Below, piece by piece: positions 37,566 through 47,294 of a stretch of DNA of 64,000 nt. The translations under genes and the position numbers were made by a program. Origin of the DNA: Sphingopyxis sp. JAI108 (GTDB lineage: Bacteria > Pseudomonadota > Alphaproteobacteria > Sphingomonadales > Sphingomonadaceae); contig NZ_JACCCJ010000001.1 of assembly GCF_013410105.1 (NCBI RefSeq), positions 1,054,001-1,118,000 of the forward strand, in the 5' to 3' direction. Position 1 is the first letter of the stretch, and each line of letters opens with the position of its first letter. Under the pieces are notes generated by a model that saw only the letters and a program-made list of their open reading frames with translations, was not told the origin of the DNA and made no database searches.

Positions 37566-38489
37566 ATGACGGCCGATTTCGAGCAGCGGCGTGTGAAGCT
37601 TTCGACCGGGGTCGAACTCGACGTCGTCGACATGGGGCCGCGCGACGCTCCGGCATTGATCTTCCTCCACGGCTTTCCGGAGTCGCATCGGACCTGGCGG
37701 CACCAGCTGCCGCATTTCGCGACCCGCTTCCGCTGCATCGCGCCCGACCAGCGCGGCTATCGCGGATCGTCGAAGCCGCAGGAGGTCGAAGCTTATACCC
37801 CCGACAAGCTGATCGCCGATATCTTCGCGCTCGCCGATGCGCTGGGCGCCGACAGATTTACGATCGTCGGTCACGACTGGGGCGGAGCGATCGCCTGGGG
37901 CGTTGCGCTCGGGGGCCAGCCGGGCGGCCTGCATCCGGCGTGGGCGGGGCGCGTGACGCGCGCGGTAATCGCCAATGCGCCGCACCCCGGCATCTTTCAG
38001 CGTCTCCTTGCGACCGACGAAGCGCAGCGCGCTGCCAGCCAGTATATCCGCACCTTCCGCGACCCCGCGAGCGATGCGATTATCGAGGAGCATGGGATCG
38101 CCGGCATTCTCGCCCATGCTTTTGCGAACCGCGTGCCGAGCGGCGGCCTCCAGCCCGCCGACGAGATCGGCCGGCTGCTCAAGGATTGGGAGGATCGCGA
38201 CGCGTGCCGCGCGATGATCAACTGGTATCGCGGTTCGCCCATCAACGTGCCCGCCATGGACGAGCCCTATGCCGAGCCGCCAGCAGCGCCCTTTCCGAAG
38301 CTCGGTATTCCGACGCTGGTGATCTGGGCGCTCGACGATCTGGCGCTGCCGCCCTGCAATCTCGACGGGATGGAAAATCTCGTCCCCGACGTGAGGATCG
38401 TCGAAGTTCCCGATTGCGGCCATTTCGTGCCTTGGGAAGCGCCTGACGCGGTCAACCGCGCGATGGACGAATTTCTCGCCGCGACCTGA
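37566..38489 (+). CDS. alpha/beta hydrolase, epoxide-hydrolase-like
   Basis: 307 residues from ATG 37566 (AAAGGAG, 8-base spacing; a GTG at 37560 also fits). HGFPESHRTWRHQLPHFA is the oxyanion region, Asp in GHDWGGAIAW is the nucleophile position used by epoxide hydrolases and haloalkane dehalogenases, Asp in WALDDLALPP and His in DCGHFVPWE complete the triad. The HGFPE motif and a cap domain favour epoxide hydrolase. Cytoplasmic, substrate unknown. Confidence 0.9.
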   Translation: MTADFEQRRVKLSTGVELDVVDMGPRDAPALIFLHGFPESHRTWRHQLPHFATRFRCIAPDQRGYRGSSKPQEVEAYTPDKLIADIFALADALGADRFTIVGHDWGGAIAWGVALGGQPGGLHPAWAGRVTRAVIANAPHPGIFQRLLATDEAQRAASQYIRTFRDPASDAIIEEHGIAGILAHAFANRVPSGGLQPADEIGRLLKDWEDRDACRAMINWYRGSPINVPAMDEPYAEPPAAPFPKLGIPTLVIWALDDLALPPCNLDGMENLVPDVRIVEVPDCGHFVPWEAPDAVNRAMDEFLAAT

Positions 38490-38511
38490 AGCAAGCCGTT
38501 CGTTCGACCCG

Positions 38512-38545
38512 AAAAAAGAGGCGGGCGGCGATCGCGCCGCCCGCC
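38512..38545 (-). terminator. strong hairpin with T-run on the minus strand
   Basis: An 11-base perfect GC stem (38520-38530 with 38535-38545, loop ATCG) is followed on the minus strand by TCTTTTTT. In the plus direction only TT and then ten G follow, so it is built to stop minus-strand transcription although the flanking genes on both sides run plus. Confidence 0.65.
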
Positions 38546-38547
38546 TT

Positions 38548-38557
38548 GGGGGGGGGG
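38548..38557. repeat. G10 homopolymer tract
   Basis: Ten consecutive G between the epoxide-hydrolase-like gene and the AraC regulator. Such tracts slip during replication and sequencing. It is about 160 bases from the regulator start, so any effect would be on its leader or promoter region. Confidence 0.8.
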
Positions 38558-38715
38558 CTGATACTGCGTATTTGGGGCACGCGAACATTGTGTTGCCCAC
38601 ACTCATTTCCCCTCGGCAGCGACCGAGGCCGAGGACTTTGGGTGGCGCGATTTAACCATATTATCGGGGAATATAGCAGGCTTTCACATTCTCCCATTCT
38701 TGCCATACTTCGGTC

Positions 38716-39504
38716 ATGGAAGTGGGAGGACTCAGGGTCGCCTCGATCACCGACCGGATCGATGGCCCTTCGAACTGGACGATCGAACGCGATGTCCATG
38801 CGCTGATCCTTTACGAGGCGGGAAGCTATCACTGGCTCGAAACCTGGCTGGGCGACATGCGGACGTCGCTCGGCGATCCGCTGCCGGGAGAGATGTGGCT
38901 TGTTCCTGCGGGGATTGTATATCGTGCCGCGGCAAAGGGCGGCGCCGTCCGCTATAACCAGGTCGAGATTCCGGTGCCGCTTTTGTCGATCGCGCCCGAC
39001 ACGCGGGCGCTTGCGGCGCACCATGATCTCGCGCTCGCCGCGCTCGTCCGCGCGCTCGCGGCAGGCGACGCCTCGGCGGCCGATCCGCTGATCGCGATCC
39101 TCGCCAAGACGCTCGATCACATGATCGGGCGCGCCGAATCCCCCGCCATGACCCGTCGCATCAACGGGCTGATGATCTTCATCCAGGCGCAACTCGAAAC
39201 ACCGCTGACCGTCGAGGATATCGCGGCCGAGGCGGGCATGTCGGTGAACAGCCTGATCGTCCATTTCGCGCGCGCGACGGGGCGCACGCCGGCGCAATAT
39301 GTCCTGCGCCAGCGGCTGCGCCGCGCGTGCTGGTTCCTGATGAACCGGCCGCTGTCGATCGCGGAAATCGCCTTCGCCACCGGATTTTCGAGCCATGCGC
39401 ATCTGTGCGCGATCTTCCGGAGCAAGGTGGGCATGTCGCCCGGCGAGTGGCGGCGGCGGCATCGTTCGGCTATCTTGCCCGATGTCGAGGAAGAGGGGGC
39501 GTAA
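38716..39504 (+). CDS. AraC-family transcriptional regulator
   Basis: 262 residues. The N-terminal 130 residues are an unrecognised cupin-like sensor (EAGSYHWLETWLGDM, PGEMWLVPAGIVY). Two helix-turn-helix motifs lie at about 163-250: TVEDIAAEAGMSVNSLIVHFARATGRTPAQYV and IAEIAFATGFSSHAHLCAIFRSKVGMSPGEWR, the AraC signature. Target unknown; the upstream hydrolase and the downstream small membrane protein, which starts at its stop, are candidates. Confidence 0.93.
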   Translation: MEVGGLRVASITDRIDGPSNWTIERDVHALILYEAGSYHWLETWLGDMRTSLGDPLPGEMWLVPAGIVYRAAAKGGAVRYNQVEIPVPLLSIAPDTRALAAHHDLALAALVRALAAGDASAADPLIAILAKTLDHMIGRAESPAMTRRINGLMIFIQAQLETPLTVEDIAAEAGMSVNSLIVHFARATGRTPAQYVLRQRLRRACWFLMNRPLSIAEIAFATGFSSHAHLCAIFRSKVGMSPGEWRRRHRSAILPDVEEEGA

Positions 39505-39750
39505 ATGTCGCATACCGCCGTCATGCTCGCCGCAGGGTTCGGCCTGCTGGTCCTGCTGTGGCTCGTCATCAGGGATACGACGCGGGCGACGCGATTATTC
39601 CTGCTGCTCTGGTTCGTGGTATCGATCGGCAACCTGCTCGTCGGAGTGTTGCATGCGGGCTATGGCTGGACCGAGGAAGCGGCCATCTGGCTGCTTGTGT
39701 TCGGTGCCCCCGCCGCGGTTGCGCTCCTCGTCGGGCGTTCGCGACCCTAG
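39505..39750 (+). CDS. small three-helix membrane protein
   Basis: 81 residues starting right after the AraC TAA, so likely coupled. Hydrophobic segments at about 5-22, 29-49 and 58-76, with few charged residues between. No family recognised. Membrane location clear, function unknown. Confidence 0.65.
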   Translation: MSHTAVMLAAGFGLLVLLWLVIRDTTRATRLFLLLWFVVSIGNLLVGVLHAGYGWTEEAAIWLLVFGAPAAVALLVGRSRP

Positions 39751-39760
39751 GGTCAGCGCC

Positions 39761-40180
39761 TCAATTTTCGGGCCGCAGCAGGCATCCGCTCGCTCCGGCA
39801 TGGCGCGCGCTGCGCGACGCAAGCAGCGGTACGCTGCCGGTGATGGTCCGGGTCGCCGAATCCTCGCTCAGCGACACCATGTCCATTCCGGGTTCGAAAT
39901 CGTTCTGACAGCTTTCGAGGCTGCGGCCCTGGACATAGCGGCACGAACAGCCGACGCGCGCGGCATAGGCGGATCCGAGCTCCGCCTGCGCCTTGAACGC
40001 CGGGAATTTCCAGATCGCGAAGATGGCGAACAGCACCGCGACGATGATCGCCCACGGCAGGCATCCGCCCCAGCGGCCCGGTTTCTTGCGCGGCGGCGGC
40101 GCATCCGCGGGAGGGGGCGTGGCGGCCAGCGGCTCGCCGGTTGTCGGCCCGGGCGGATTGATGTTATTCACCCTTGCCAT
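39761..40180 (-). CDS. hypothetical single-pass membrane protein with Cys-rich periplasmic domain
   Basis: About 139 residues. A Pro-rich cytoplasmic tail (1-40), one TM segment (WAIIVAVLFAIFAIW, about 44-60) and a periplasmic part with four Cys: RVGCSCRYVQGRSLESCQNDF and SGCLLRP. The CSCRY-GRSLESC arrangement is conserved in a family I have seen in alphaproteobacteria next to serine hydrolase genes, but I know no function. Its ATG shares the four bases CATG (40178-40181) with the divergent hydrolase ATG. Confidence 0.72.
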   Translation of the reverse strand: MARVNNINPPGPTTGEPLAATPPPADAPPPRKKPGRWGGCLPWAIIVAVLFAIFAIWKFPAFKAQAELGSAYAARVGCSCRYVQGRSLESCQNDFEPGMDMVSLSEDSATRTITGSVPLLASRSARHAGASGCLLRPEN

Positions 40181-41336
40181 GATCACGAAAAAACGGCTGC
40201 TGGCAAGTGCCGCGCTTGCGATGCTGGGCGCCTGGTCGCTGACCCACGCAGCGGGACAGGGCAATATGGCGCCCGCATCGCCGGCGCCCAAATTCGGCAC
40301 CTCGCTCGACAGCGTCGCCGCGGCCGACCCGCCGCGCGGGCTGCCCGCCTTGCCCGCTGCGATCAGAACGCACGCCGACGCGTTGTTCACCGACGCCGGC
40401 GAGGTCGGCGAGACGCGCGCGCTGCTCGTGCTGCGCGACGGCGAATTGATCTACGAGCGCTATGGGGCGGGTTTCGGTCCCCAAAGCAAGCTGATCAGCT
40501 GGTCGATGGCGAAGAGCATTACGGCGGTGCTCATCGGCTTCCTCGTCGCCGATGGGCAATTGTCGCTCGACGGGCCGGCCCCGGTGGGAGCCTGGCAGCG
40601 CAGCGGCGATCCGCGCGGCGCAATCACGCTGCGCAACCTGCTTCACATGTCCTCGGGACTCGAACATGTCGAAAATGGCGACCCGGTCTGGCAGGGCGAC
40701 ACCGTCGCGATGCTGTTCGGCGGCGGGGCGGAAGATATGGCCGGCTTCGCCGAGACGAAGCCCGCCGCGGCGCAGCCGGGCGAGGTGTTCAATTACAGCT
40801 CGGCGACCAGCGTCATCCTGTCGGACATCATCGCCGACACGCTGACCCCCTCGCAAAATCCCGATGCACGCCGCGACGCGATGCGCGACTTCGTCGGCGG
40901 GCGGCTGATGGAACCGCTGGGCATGGCGAGCCTGACCCCCGAGTTCGACGCGAAGGGCACGATGATCGGCGGCTCGATCATGCACGCGACCGCGCGCGAC
41001 TATGCGAGGTTCGGTGAGTTTCTGCGCAATCGCGGCGTCGTGAACGGCCAGCGGCTGCTCCCGGAAACCTGGATTCGCTTCATGCTGACGCCATCGCGGA
41101 ACGACGCAGGGTATGGCGGCCACATCTGGCTGAACCGCAAACGTCCCGCCGGCGTCACTCCGGCGCTCTGGCCCGATCGTGGTCCGAACGACCTCTTCGC
41201 CTGTATCGGCCACCAGGGTCAGTATATCATCGTTTCGCCATCGCAGCGGGTGACGATCGTGCGACTGGGCATCACGCGGGACGACCAGTTCCCGGCGCTG
41301 CGCCGGCATCTCGCCGATCTCGCCGAAAGCTTATAG
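40179..41336 (+). CDS. serine hydrolase of the beta-lactamase / NylB family
   Basis: 385 residues. Signal peptide about 1-22 (ends THAAG). SxxK motif in ISWSMAKSITAVLIGFL, YxS in VFNYSSATSVIL in place of the usual Tyr-x-Asn, and the GHQGQY loop replacing KTG, which together point to class C-like esterases such as 6-aminohexanoate-dimer hydrolase rather than a true beta-lactamase. Periplasmic. The start overlaps the divergent gene's start; a second ATG at 40161 would add six residues. Convergent six-base overlap with phzF-like gene. Confidence 0.88.
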   Translation: MITKKRLLASAALAMLGAWSLTHAAGQGNMAPASPAPKFGTSLDSVAAADPPRGLPALPAAIRTHADALFTDAGEVGETRALLVLRDGELIYERYGAGFGPQSKLISWSMAKSITAVLIGFLVADGQLSLDGPAPVGAWQRSGDPRGAITLRNLLHMSSGLEHVENGDPVWQGDTVAMLFGGGAEDMAGFAETKPAAAQPGEVFNYSSATSVILSDIIADTLTPSQNPDARRDAMRDFVGGRLMEPLGMASLTPEFDAKGTMIGGSIMHATARDYARFGEFLRNRGVVNGQRLLPETWIRFMLTPSRNDAGYGGHIWLNRKRPAGVTPALWPDRGPNDLFACIGHQGQYIIVSPSQRVTIVRLGITRDDQFPALRRHLADLAESL

Positions 41337-42149
41337 CAGGAAATCACCCACGACCGTCGTCACGCAGGTGCCGGCAAGCTCGACCATGTCGCCATCGAGG
41401 CGGCAGCCGACATGGCCGCCGCGCGCGCTCGCCTGATAGGCGGCGAAGGCGTCGCTGCCGAGGCGCGTCGTCCAATAGGGAGTCAGTACGCTGTGCGCCG
41501 ATCCGGTCACCGGATCTTCGGGGATACCGGCACCGGGCGCGAAGGCGCGGCTGACCACGTCGGCGCCCGACGGGTCGTCGATGCCCGGCGCGGTCGCGAT
41601 ATAAAGGATGTCGCCGTCGCTGAGCGCGGCAAGATCGGGCGTCAACGCCCGGACTTCTTCGGCGCTGCGATAGACGATCAGCGCATAGCCGCCCTCGTGC
41701 CATAGCGTTTCGGCGACGTCGCCGCCCATTGCGCGCGCGATGTCGGGCATCGGCTTCGCGCCAGCCCGATAGGCGGGCAGCTTCATGCGATAGCCTTCGT
41801 CCTCGCCATCGCGTGTGACCTGCAAAATGCCGGCCTTGCGCGTGCGAAAGCGCATCTCGTTACGCCACTGCGCCGCCGACAGCAGGACATGCCCGCTGGC
41901 AAGCGTCGCGTGGCCGCACAGCGCGACCTCGATCGTCGGGGTGAACCAGCGCAGCTCATAATCGGCCTCGTCGCTTTCGTCGGGGACGAGGAATGCTGTT
42001 TCGGCGAGGTTGTTCTCGGCCGCGATGGCTTGCAGCGTCTTGTCGTCGAGCCATTCCTCGAGCGGCATCACGGCCGCGGGATTGCCGGCGAACGGCCGGT
42101 CGGCAAAGGCGTCGACTTGCGTGATCGGAAGGCGTCGGGCTGCGCTCAT
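41331..42149 (-). CDS. PhzF-family isomerase-like protein
   Basis: 272 residues with the diaminopimelate-epimerase-like double domain of Phz[15 protein letters not shown], the catalytic Glu in [24 protein letters not shown] and [15 protein letters not shown] are the family blocks. Phenazine genes are absent, so this is one of the many PhzF homologues of unknown substrate. Its ATG overlaps the pdxH stop in ATGA, so the pair is co-translated. Confidence 0.94.
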   Translation of the reverse strand: MSAARRLPITQVDAFADRPFAGNPAAVMPLEEWLDDKTLQAIAAENNLAETAFLVPDESDEADYELRWFTPTIEVALCGHATLASGHVLLSAAQWRNEMRFRTRKAGILQVTRDGEDEGYRMKLPAYRAGAKPMPDIARAMGGDVAETLWHEGGYALIVYRSAEEVRALTPDLAALSDGDILYIATAPGIDDPSGADVVSRAFAPGAGIPEDPVTGSAHSVLTPYWTTRLGSDAFAAYQASARGGHVGCRLDGDMVELAGTCVTTVVGDFLL

Positions 42150-42736
42150 GGATAAAGAAATCCTCTCGTCCAGCTGTTGCCGGCGCGCCGGAACAAGGTG
42201 CGTTCGTGCAGCCGGTGCGCCCGGTCCTGCCAGAATTCGATTCCCGAAGGATTAACGCGCCAGCCCGACCAGCGCGGCGGGCGTGGCACGTCCTGTCCTT
42301 CGAAGCGCGCCTGCATCTCGGCGAAACGCGCCTCGAACGTGTCGCGACTGTCCAGCGGACGCGACTGGTCGCTCGCCCAGGCGCCGAGCTGGCTGTCGCG
42401 GCTGCGCGTCGCGAAATAGGCGTCGGCCGTCGCGTCATCGACCGGCGCCGCTTCGCCCTCGATGCGGATCTGGCGGCGCAGCGATTTCCAGTGAAAAAGC
42501 AATGCGACGTGCGGGTTGGCCGCCAGCTCGCCGCCCTTGCGACTGTCGAGGTTCGTATAGAAGATGAAGCCATCCGGGCCATGGCCTTTCAAAAGCACCA
42601 TGCGCAGCGACGGCCGTCCGTCCGGCGTCGTCGTCGCGAGCGCCATCGCGTTGGAGTCGTTGGCCTCGCTGGCGCGCGCTTCGGCGAACCAGCTGTCGAA
42701 CAGGGCAAAGGGATCGTCGCTCATCGGCGCGGTCAT
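42146..42736 (-). CDS. pdxH: pyridoxamine 5'-phosphate oxidase PdxH
   Basis: FMN enzyme that makes pyridoxal phosphate. 196 residues. [23 protein letters not shown] and [38 protein letters not shown] bind FMN; the C-terminal [27 protein letters not shown] is the PdxH dimerisation signature. First gene of the pdxH-phzF pair, divergent from the DnaJ-like gene. Confidence 0.97.
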   Translation of the reverse strand: MTAPMSDDPFALFDSWFAEARASEANDSNAMALATTTPDGRPSLRMVLLKGHGPDGFIFYTNLDSRKGGELAANPHVALLFHWKSLRRQIRIEGEAAPVDDATADAYFATRSRDSQLGAWASDQSRPLDSRDTFEARFAEMQARFEGQDVPRPPRWSGWRVNPSGIEFWQDRAHRLHERTLFRRAGNSWTRGFLYP

Positions 42737-42870
42737 AATGCGGCGGGAGATAATGGTCGAGGCAGATCGTCATCTCGGCGAAGGGGAACTTGACCGCGTT
42801 CCGGCACATTACCACATGGCGCGCGCAATCGGGCTTCACGCCCACTCACTTATCGGGCTACAGGAGCAAA

Positions 42871-43785
42871 ATGGCCGATCCCTATTCCACCTTGGGCGTT
42901 GCGAAGACCGCGAGCGATGCGGAGATCAAATCCGCTTATCGCAAGCTCGCCAAGGAACTGCATCCCGACAAGAACAAGGACAATCCGAAGGCATCGGAGA
43001 AATTTTCTGACGTCACAAAGGCCTATGACCTTTTGTCTGACAAGACGAAGCGTGCGCAATATGATCGCGGAGAGATCGACGCCGACGGCAATCCTGCCAT
43101 GCCGTTCGGCTATGGCGGCGGCGGTGGAGGGTTTCGCGGCGATCCGCGCGGCCAGGGCGGTTTCGGCAACGACAGTGCCGATTTCGGCGACATTTTTGAA
43201 GGGCTGTTCGGCGGCCGCGGTGGCGGGCCGTTCGGCGGGTTCGGCGGGCGCAGCGCGCCGCCGCAAAAGGGCGCCAATGTCGCCTATCGCCTGTCGGTGT
43301 CCTTCATCGACGCTGCGACACAGGCGCCGCAGCGGATCACGCTCGCCGACGGCGGCACGATCGATTTGAAGCTCCCCGCAGGCGTCGAAACCGGGACGCA
43401 GATGCGCCTTGCCGGCAAGGGGCAGGCCGGTCCCGGGGGCACCGGCGACGGCATCGTGACGATCACCGTGAAGGATCACCCTTTCTATGAGCGCGAGGGT
43501 GCCAACATCCGCCTCGACCTGCCGGTCACGCTGAACGAGGCGGTGAAGGGCGCGAAGGTCAAGGTGCCAACGGTCGACGGACCGGTGATGCTGTCGATCC
43601 CCGCGGGCTCCTCTTCGGGCAAGGTCATGCGTCTCAAGGGCAAGGGCTTCAGCCAGAAGGGCGGCGGGCGCGGCGACCAGCTTGTGCGGCTGATGGTCGA
43701 TCTGCCGGCCGACGATGCGGCGCTGATCAAGCTGCTCAGCGAATGGACCGATCCGCGCAATGTGCGGGCGGATCTCGGCGTGTGA
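42871..43785 (+). CDS. DnaJ-like (CbpA type) co-chaperone
   Basis: 304 residues from ATG 42871 with AGGAG upstream. J-domain (1-70) with the HPD tripeptide in [13 protein letters not shown], a Gly/Phe-rich linker (about 85-135), no zinc finger, and two C-terminal substrate-binding domains (about 140-300: [23 protein letters not shown]). Stimulates DnaK and binds clients. Followed at once by a BrkB gene. Confidence 0.94.
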   Translation: MADPYSTLGVAKTASDAEIKSAYRKLAKELHPDKNKDNPKASEKFSDVTKAYDLLSDKTKRAQYDRGEIDADGNPAMPFGYGGGGGGFRGDPRGQGGFGNDSADFGDIFEGLFGGRGGGPFGGFGGRSAPPQKGANVAYRLSVSFIDAATQAPQRITLADGGTIDLKLPAGVETGTQMRLAGKGQAGPGGTGDGIVTITVKDHPFYEREGANIRLDLPVTLNEAVKGAKVKVPTVDGPVMLSIPAGSSSGKVMRLKGKGFSQKGGGRGDQLVRLMVDLPADDAALIKLLSEWTDPRNVRADLGV

Positions 43786-43788
43786 TGC

Positions 43789-44865
43789 GTGGCTGAAGCC
43801 AGCGAAAAGAAGATCGTCGCCGCGCTCGAGCGCGAGGTCGCCGACGAGGTCGGCAAGGAATTTCTGGCCGAAGGCCATTCGCCGCACTCACCCGAAGCGC
43901 GCGCCGAGCGTGCCAAACGCGTCAAGCTGCGCGCCCGGGCGCAGGGGATCATCGAGCGCGGCCGCGAACAGCTCGGCCCCGGCACGCGCGCCTATCATAT
44001 CGTTCGCCGCGTCGTCGTCGGCACCTATACCGATGGCTTCATCCACGCGGGCAATCTCGCCTATCTGGCGCTGATCGCGCTCTTTCCCTTCTTCATCCTG
44101 CTCGCGGCGGCGCTGTCGATCTTTGGGGGCAGTGTCGGCGGGGAAGCGGCGGTCGAGGCGGTGTTTTCGACGATGCCGCCGACGGTCGCAAAGGCGCTGT
44201 CGGGCCCGATCCGCGAAGTGATGACCGCGCGCACCGGGATATTCCTGTGGCTTGGCGCGCTCGTCGCGCTGTGGACCGTGGGCAGCCTGATCGAAACGGT
44301 GCGCGACATTTTGCGCCGCGCCTATGGCACGCATTTCAGCAAGGGCTTCTTTCACTACCGCCTGCTGTCGATCGGTATCATCACGGGCGCCGTGGTGCTG
44401 ATGCTGCTGTCGTTCAGCATGCAGGTGCTGATCGTAGGGATCGAACAGTTCGTGACGCGCGTGCTGCCCGAGCAATATCAGGCGTGGGGCGTCGTCCTGA
44501 TCTCGCGCGGCGTGTCGGGCGCGGGCCTGTTCCTTGCCATCTATATGCTCTTCTACAGCCTGACGCCGTCGAAATACCGCCAGCTCAAATGCCCGAAATG
44601 GCCGGGCGCGCTGTTCACGACGCTCTGGTGGATCGGCGTCACCCTCGCGCTGCCACCGCTGCTCGCCAGCTTGCTCAGCTACGACGCAACCTATGGCAGC
44701 CTTGCGGGTGTGATGGTCGCGCTTTTCTTTTTCTACCTCGTCGGATTGGGTATGGTGATGGGCGCCGAACTCAACGCCGCGCTCGTCGAGGTTGAGGATT
44801 TGGGCCACGACGCTATTGGGCGCGTCGACGACGTAATTATTGCAAAGGCCGGAGAAGAAAAATGA
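43789..44865 (+). CDS. YihY/BrkB-family inner membrane protein
   Basis: 358 residues from GTG 43789, three bases after the DnaJ-like stop. A charged N-terminal 65 residues precede six membrane segments; GNLAYLALIALFPFFILLAAALSIFGG, YGTHFSKGFFHYRLLSIGI and WPGALFTTLWWIG are typical YihY blocks. Function of the family is unsettled (not RNase BN as once named). Its stop overlaps fabI in ATGA. Confidence 0.92.
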   Translation: MAEASEKKIVAALEREVADEVGKEFLAEGHSPHSPEARAERAKRVKLRARAQGIIERGREQLGPGTRAYHIVRRVVVGTYTDGFIHAGNLAYLALIALFPFFILLAAALSIFGGSVGGEAAVEAVFSTMPPTVAKALSGPIREVMTARTGIFLWLGALVALWTVGSLIETVRDILRRAYGTHFSKGFFHYRLLSIGIITGAVVLMLLSFSMQVLIVGIEQFVTRVLPEQYQAWGVVLISRGVSGAGLFLAIYMLFYSLTPSKYRQLKCPKWPGALFTTLWWIGVTLALPPLLASLLSYDATYGSLAGVMVALFFFYLVGLGMVMGAELNAALVEVEDLGHDAIGRVDDVIIAKAGEEK

Positions 44866-45689
44866 CGGGTCTGATGAAGGGCAAGCGCGGGCTGATCATG
44901 GGCTTGGCGAATGACAAATCGCTTGCCTGGGGCATTGCCAAGGCGCTGCACGCGCATGGCGCAGAATTGGCGATTTCGTATCAGGGCGACGTGATGCTCA
45001 AGCGCGTCAAGCCGCTCGCCGACGAACTCGGCTGCGATTTCCTGATCGATTGCGACGTGTCCGACATGGACAATCTGGACGCGGCATTCGCGACGCTTTC
45101 AGGACGCTGGCCGACGATCGACTTCGTCGTCCATGCGATCGGCTATACGAACAAGGAAGCGCTGCGCGGCCATTATGCCGATGTGGCGCTCGACGACTTC
45201 CTGATGACGATGAATATCAGCGTCTACAGCTTCACCGCGGTCGCCAAGCGCGCGGCATCGATGATGACGCCCTTCGACCCCGAAACCGGCAAGGGCGGTG
45301 GCTCGCTTCTCACGCTCAGCTATTATGGTGCCGAAAAGGTCATCCCGCATTACAACGTCATGGGCGTCGCGAAATCGGCGCTTGAAACCAGCGTCAAATA
45401 TCTCGCCAACGATTATGGCCCGCAGGGCGTGCGCGTGAACGCGATCTCGGCGGGGCCGATCAAGACGCTCGCGGCGTCGGGGATCGGCGACTTCCGCCTG
45501 ATCCTGAAATGGAACGAGCATAATGCGCCGCTTCGCCGCAACGTCACGATCGACGATGTGGGCGGTTCGGCGCTCTATCTGCTCAGCGATCTGGCAAGCG
45601 GCGTGACGGGTGAGACGCATCATGTCGACGCGGGTTATCACACCGTCGGCATGAAGCAGGAAGACGCGCCGGACATCTCGCTTGTCTGA
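44862..45689 (+). CDS. fabI: enoyl-[acyl-carrier-protein] reductase FabI
   Basis: NADH-dependent last step of fatty-acid elongation and the triclosan target. 275 residues. GLANDKSLAWGIAKALHAHGA is the FabI cofactor loop (Ser-x-Ala-x-Gly), and the active site Tyr-x6-Lys is in LSYYGAEKVIPHYNVMGVAK. AGPIKTLAASGI is the substrate-loop region. ATGA overlap with the BrkB gene indicates an operon dnaJ-like, brkB, fabI, GNAT, aroC. Confidence 0.96.
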   Translation: MTGLMKGKRGLIMGLANDKSLAWGIAKALHAHGAELAISYQGDVMLKRVKPLADELGCDFLIDCDVSDMDNLDAAFATLSGRWPTIDFVVHAIGYTNKEALRGHYADVALDDFLMTMNISVYSFTAVAKRAASMMTPFDPETGKGGGSLLTLSYYGAEKVIPHYNVMGVAKSALETSVKYLANDYGPQGVRVNAISAGPIKTLAASGIGDFRLILKWNEHNAPLRRNVTIDDVGGSALYLLSDLASGVTGETHHVDAGYHTVGMKQEDAPDISLV

Positions 45690-46212
45690 CGAAACCGGTA
45701 TCCGCGCCGCGACGGCGGCGGATGCCGAGGCTATCGACACAATCGTCCGGGCCGCGTTCACCGGGACCGATTTCGGCCATCAGGGTGAAGCCGAGCTGGT
45801 GCGCATGATCGAGGCAGACGGCGACGCGCTGGTGTCGCTCGTTGCCGAACGGGACGGTGTAATCGTCGGGCATGTGCTGTTCAGCCTGATGGATATCGAG
45901 GCCGACGGCGTCGCGCTTTCGGGAGCCGGTCTTGCCCCCGTGTCGGTCGCGCCCGAACGGCAGGGGCAGGGTATCGGCGATGGTCTGATCCGCGCCGGGC
46001 TGGACCAACTGCGTGGGCAGGCCGTCCGGATCAGCTTCGTCCTCGGCCACGAATCCTATTACCCCCGCTTCGGCTATTCGCCCGACCTCGCCGCGCGCTT
46101 TGCATCGCCCTTTGCCGGGCCGCATTTCATGGCGATGATGCTGGACTCGGACGCGGCTTGGCCGCTAGGCGGAAGGGCGGATTACGCTCCCGCATTCGGC
46201 CGGATGGGATAG
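45682..46212 (+). CDS. GNAT-family N-acetyltransferase
   Basis: 176 residues from a TTG (45682) overlapping the end of fabI by eight bases. The acetyl-CoA site is [25 protein letters not shown], with [19 protein letters not shown], the phrasing of YhbS-type acetyltransferases. Acceptor unknown. It lies four bases before aroC. No internal ATG gives a sensible shorter form. Confidence 0.9.
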   Translation: MSDETGIRAATAADAEAIDTIVRAAFTGTDFGHQGEAELVRMIEADGDALVSLVAERDGVIVGHVLFSLMDIEADGVALSGAGLAPVSVAPERQGQGIGDGLIRAGLDQLRGQAVRISFVLGHESYYPRFGYSPDLAARFASPFAGPHFMAMMLDSDAAWPLGGRADYAPAFGRMG

Positions 46213-46216
46213 GGTA

Positions 46217-47293
46217 ATGAGTTTCAACAGCTTCGGACGCGTCCTTCGCTTCACAACCTGGGGGGAAAGCCACGGCCCCGCGCTCGGCGCGGTCGTCGAC
46301 GGCTGCCCGCCGCGCCTGTCGCTGTCCGAAGCCGATATCCAGCCCTTTCTCGACAAGCGCCGCCCCGGCCAGTCGCGCCACACGACGCAGCGGCAGGAAC
46401 CCGACCAGGTGCGCATCCTGTCGGGGATTTTCGAAGGCAAGACCACGGGCACGCCGATCAGCCTGATGATCGAGAATGTCGACCAGCGCTCGAAGGATTA
46501 TGGCGAGATCGCGCAGGCCTACCGCCCCGGCCACGCCGATTATGCCTATGATGCCAAATATGGCATCCGCGACTATCGCGGCGGTGGCCGGTCGAGCGCG
46601 CGCGAGACCGCGGCGCGCGTCGCGGCGGGCGGCGTCGCGCGGCTCGTGATCCCGGAGGTGCAGATCCATGCCTGGGTGGCCGAAATCGGCGGCGATGCGA
46701 TCGACCCCGCGAACTTCGACCTCGAAGAGATTGATCGCAATCCCTTTTTCTGCCCCGACCCCGCGGCGGCGCAGCGCTGGGAAGGGCTGATGGACGCGGC
46801 GCGCAAGGCGGGCAGCTCGCTGGGCGCCGTCATCGAATGCGCCGCCAGCGGCGTCCCCGCCGGTTGGGGTGCGCCCATCTATGCCAAGCTCGACAGCGAC
46901 CTCGCCGCCGCGATGATGGGCATCAATGCGGTCAAGGGCGTCGAGATCGGTGCCGGATTCCACGCCGCGCGCCTGCGCGGCGAGGAAAATGCCGATCCGA
47001 TGCGCCCCGCGACCGACGGCAGCAACCGTCCCGATTTCCTGTCGAACAACGCCGGCGGCATCGCGGGCGGCATCTCGACCGGGCAGCCGGTGGTCGTGCG
47101 CGTCGCCTTCAAACCGACCAGCTCGATCCTCACCCCCGTTCCGACCGTGAACAGGGCGGGAGAGGCGACCGATATCGTCACCAAGGGGCGCCATGACCCC
47201 TGCGTCGGTATCCGCGGCGCGCCGGTGGTCGAGGCGATGATGGCGCTCGTCCTCGCCGACCATAAATTGCTCCACCGCGCGCAGAACGGCTGA
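46217..47293 (+). CDS. aroC: chorismate synthase AroC
   Basis: FMN-dependent last step of the shikimate pathway. 358 residues. [72 protein letters not shown] and [17 protein letters not shown] are the three signature regions with the reduced-flavin-binding residues. Normal length. Followed one base later by an SLC13-like permease start. Confidence 0.98.
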   Translation: MSFNSFGRVLRFTTWGESHGPALGAVVDGCPPRLSLSEADIQPFLDKRRPGQSRHTTQRQEPDQVRILSGIFEGKTTGTPISLMIENVDQRSKDYGEIAQAYRPGHADYAYDAKYGIRDYRGGGRSSARETAARVAAGGVARLVIPEVQIHAWVAEIGGDAIDPANFDLEEIDRNPFFCPDPAAAQRWEGLMDAARKAGSSLGAVIECAASGVPAGWGAPIYAKLDSDLAAAMMGINAVKGVEIGAGFHAARLRGEENADPMRPATDGSNRPDFLSNNAGGIAGGISTGQPVVVRVAFKPTSSILTPVPTVNRAGEATDIVTKGRHDPCVGIRGAPVVEAMMALVLADHKLLHRAQNG

Positions 47294-47294
47294 C

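Noticed and set aside
40179..41336. True class C beta-lactamase (antibiotic resistance)
   Set aside because: The Tyr-x-Asn motif is changed to Tyr-Ser-Ser and the KTG motif is replaced by a GHxGQ loop, which fits esterase or NylB-type hydrolases better.
41331..42149. Phenazine biosynthesis cluster suggested by the PhzF-like gene
   Set aside because: No other phz gene is present; the gene is coupled to pdxH, and PhzF homologues of other function are common.
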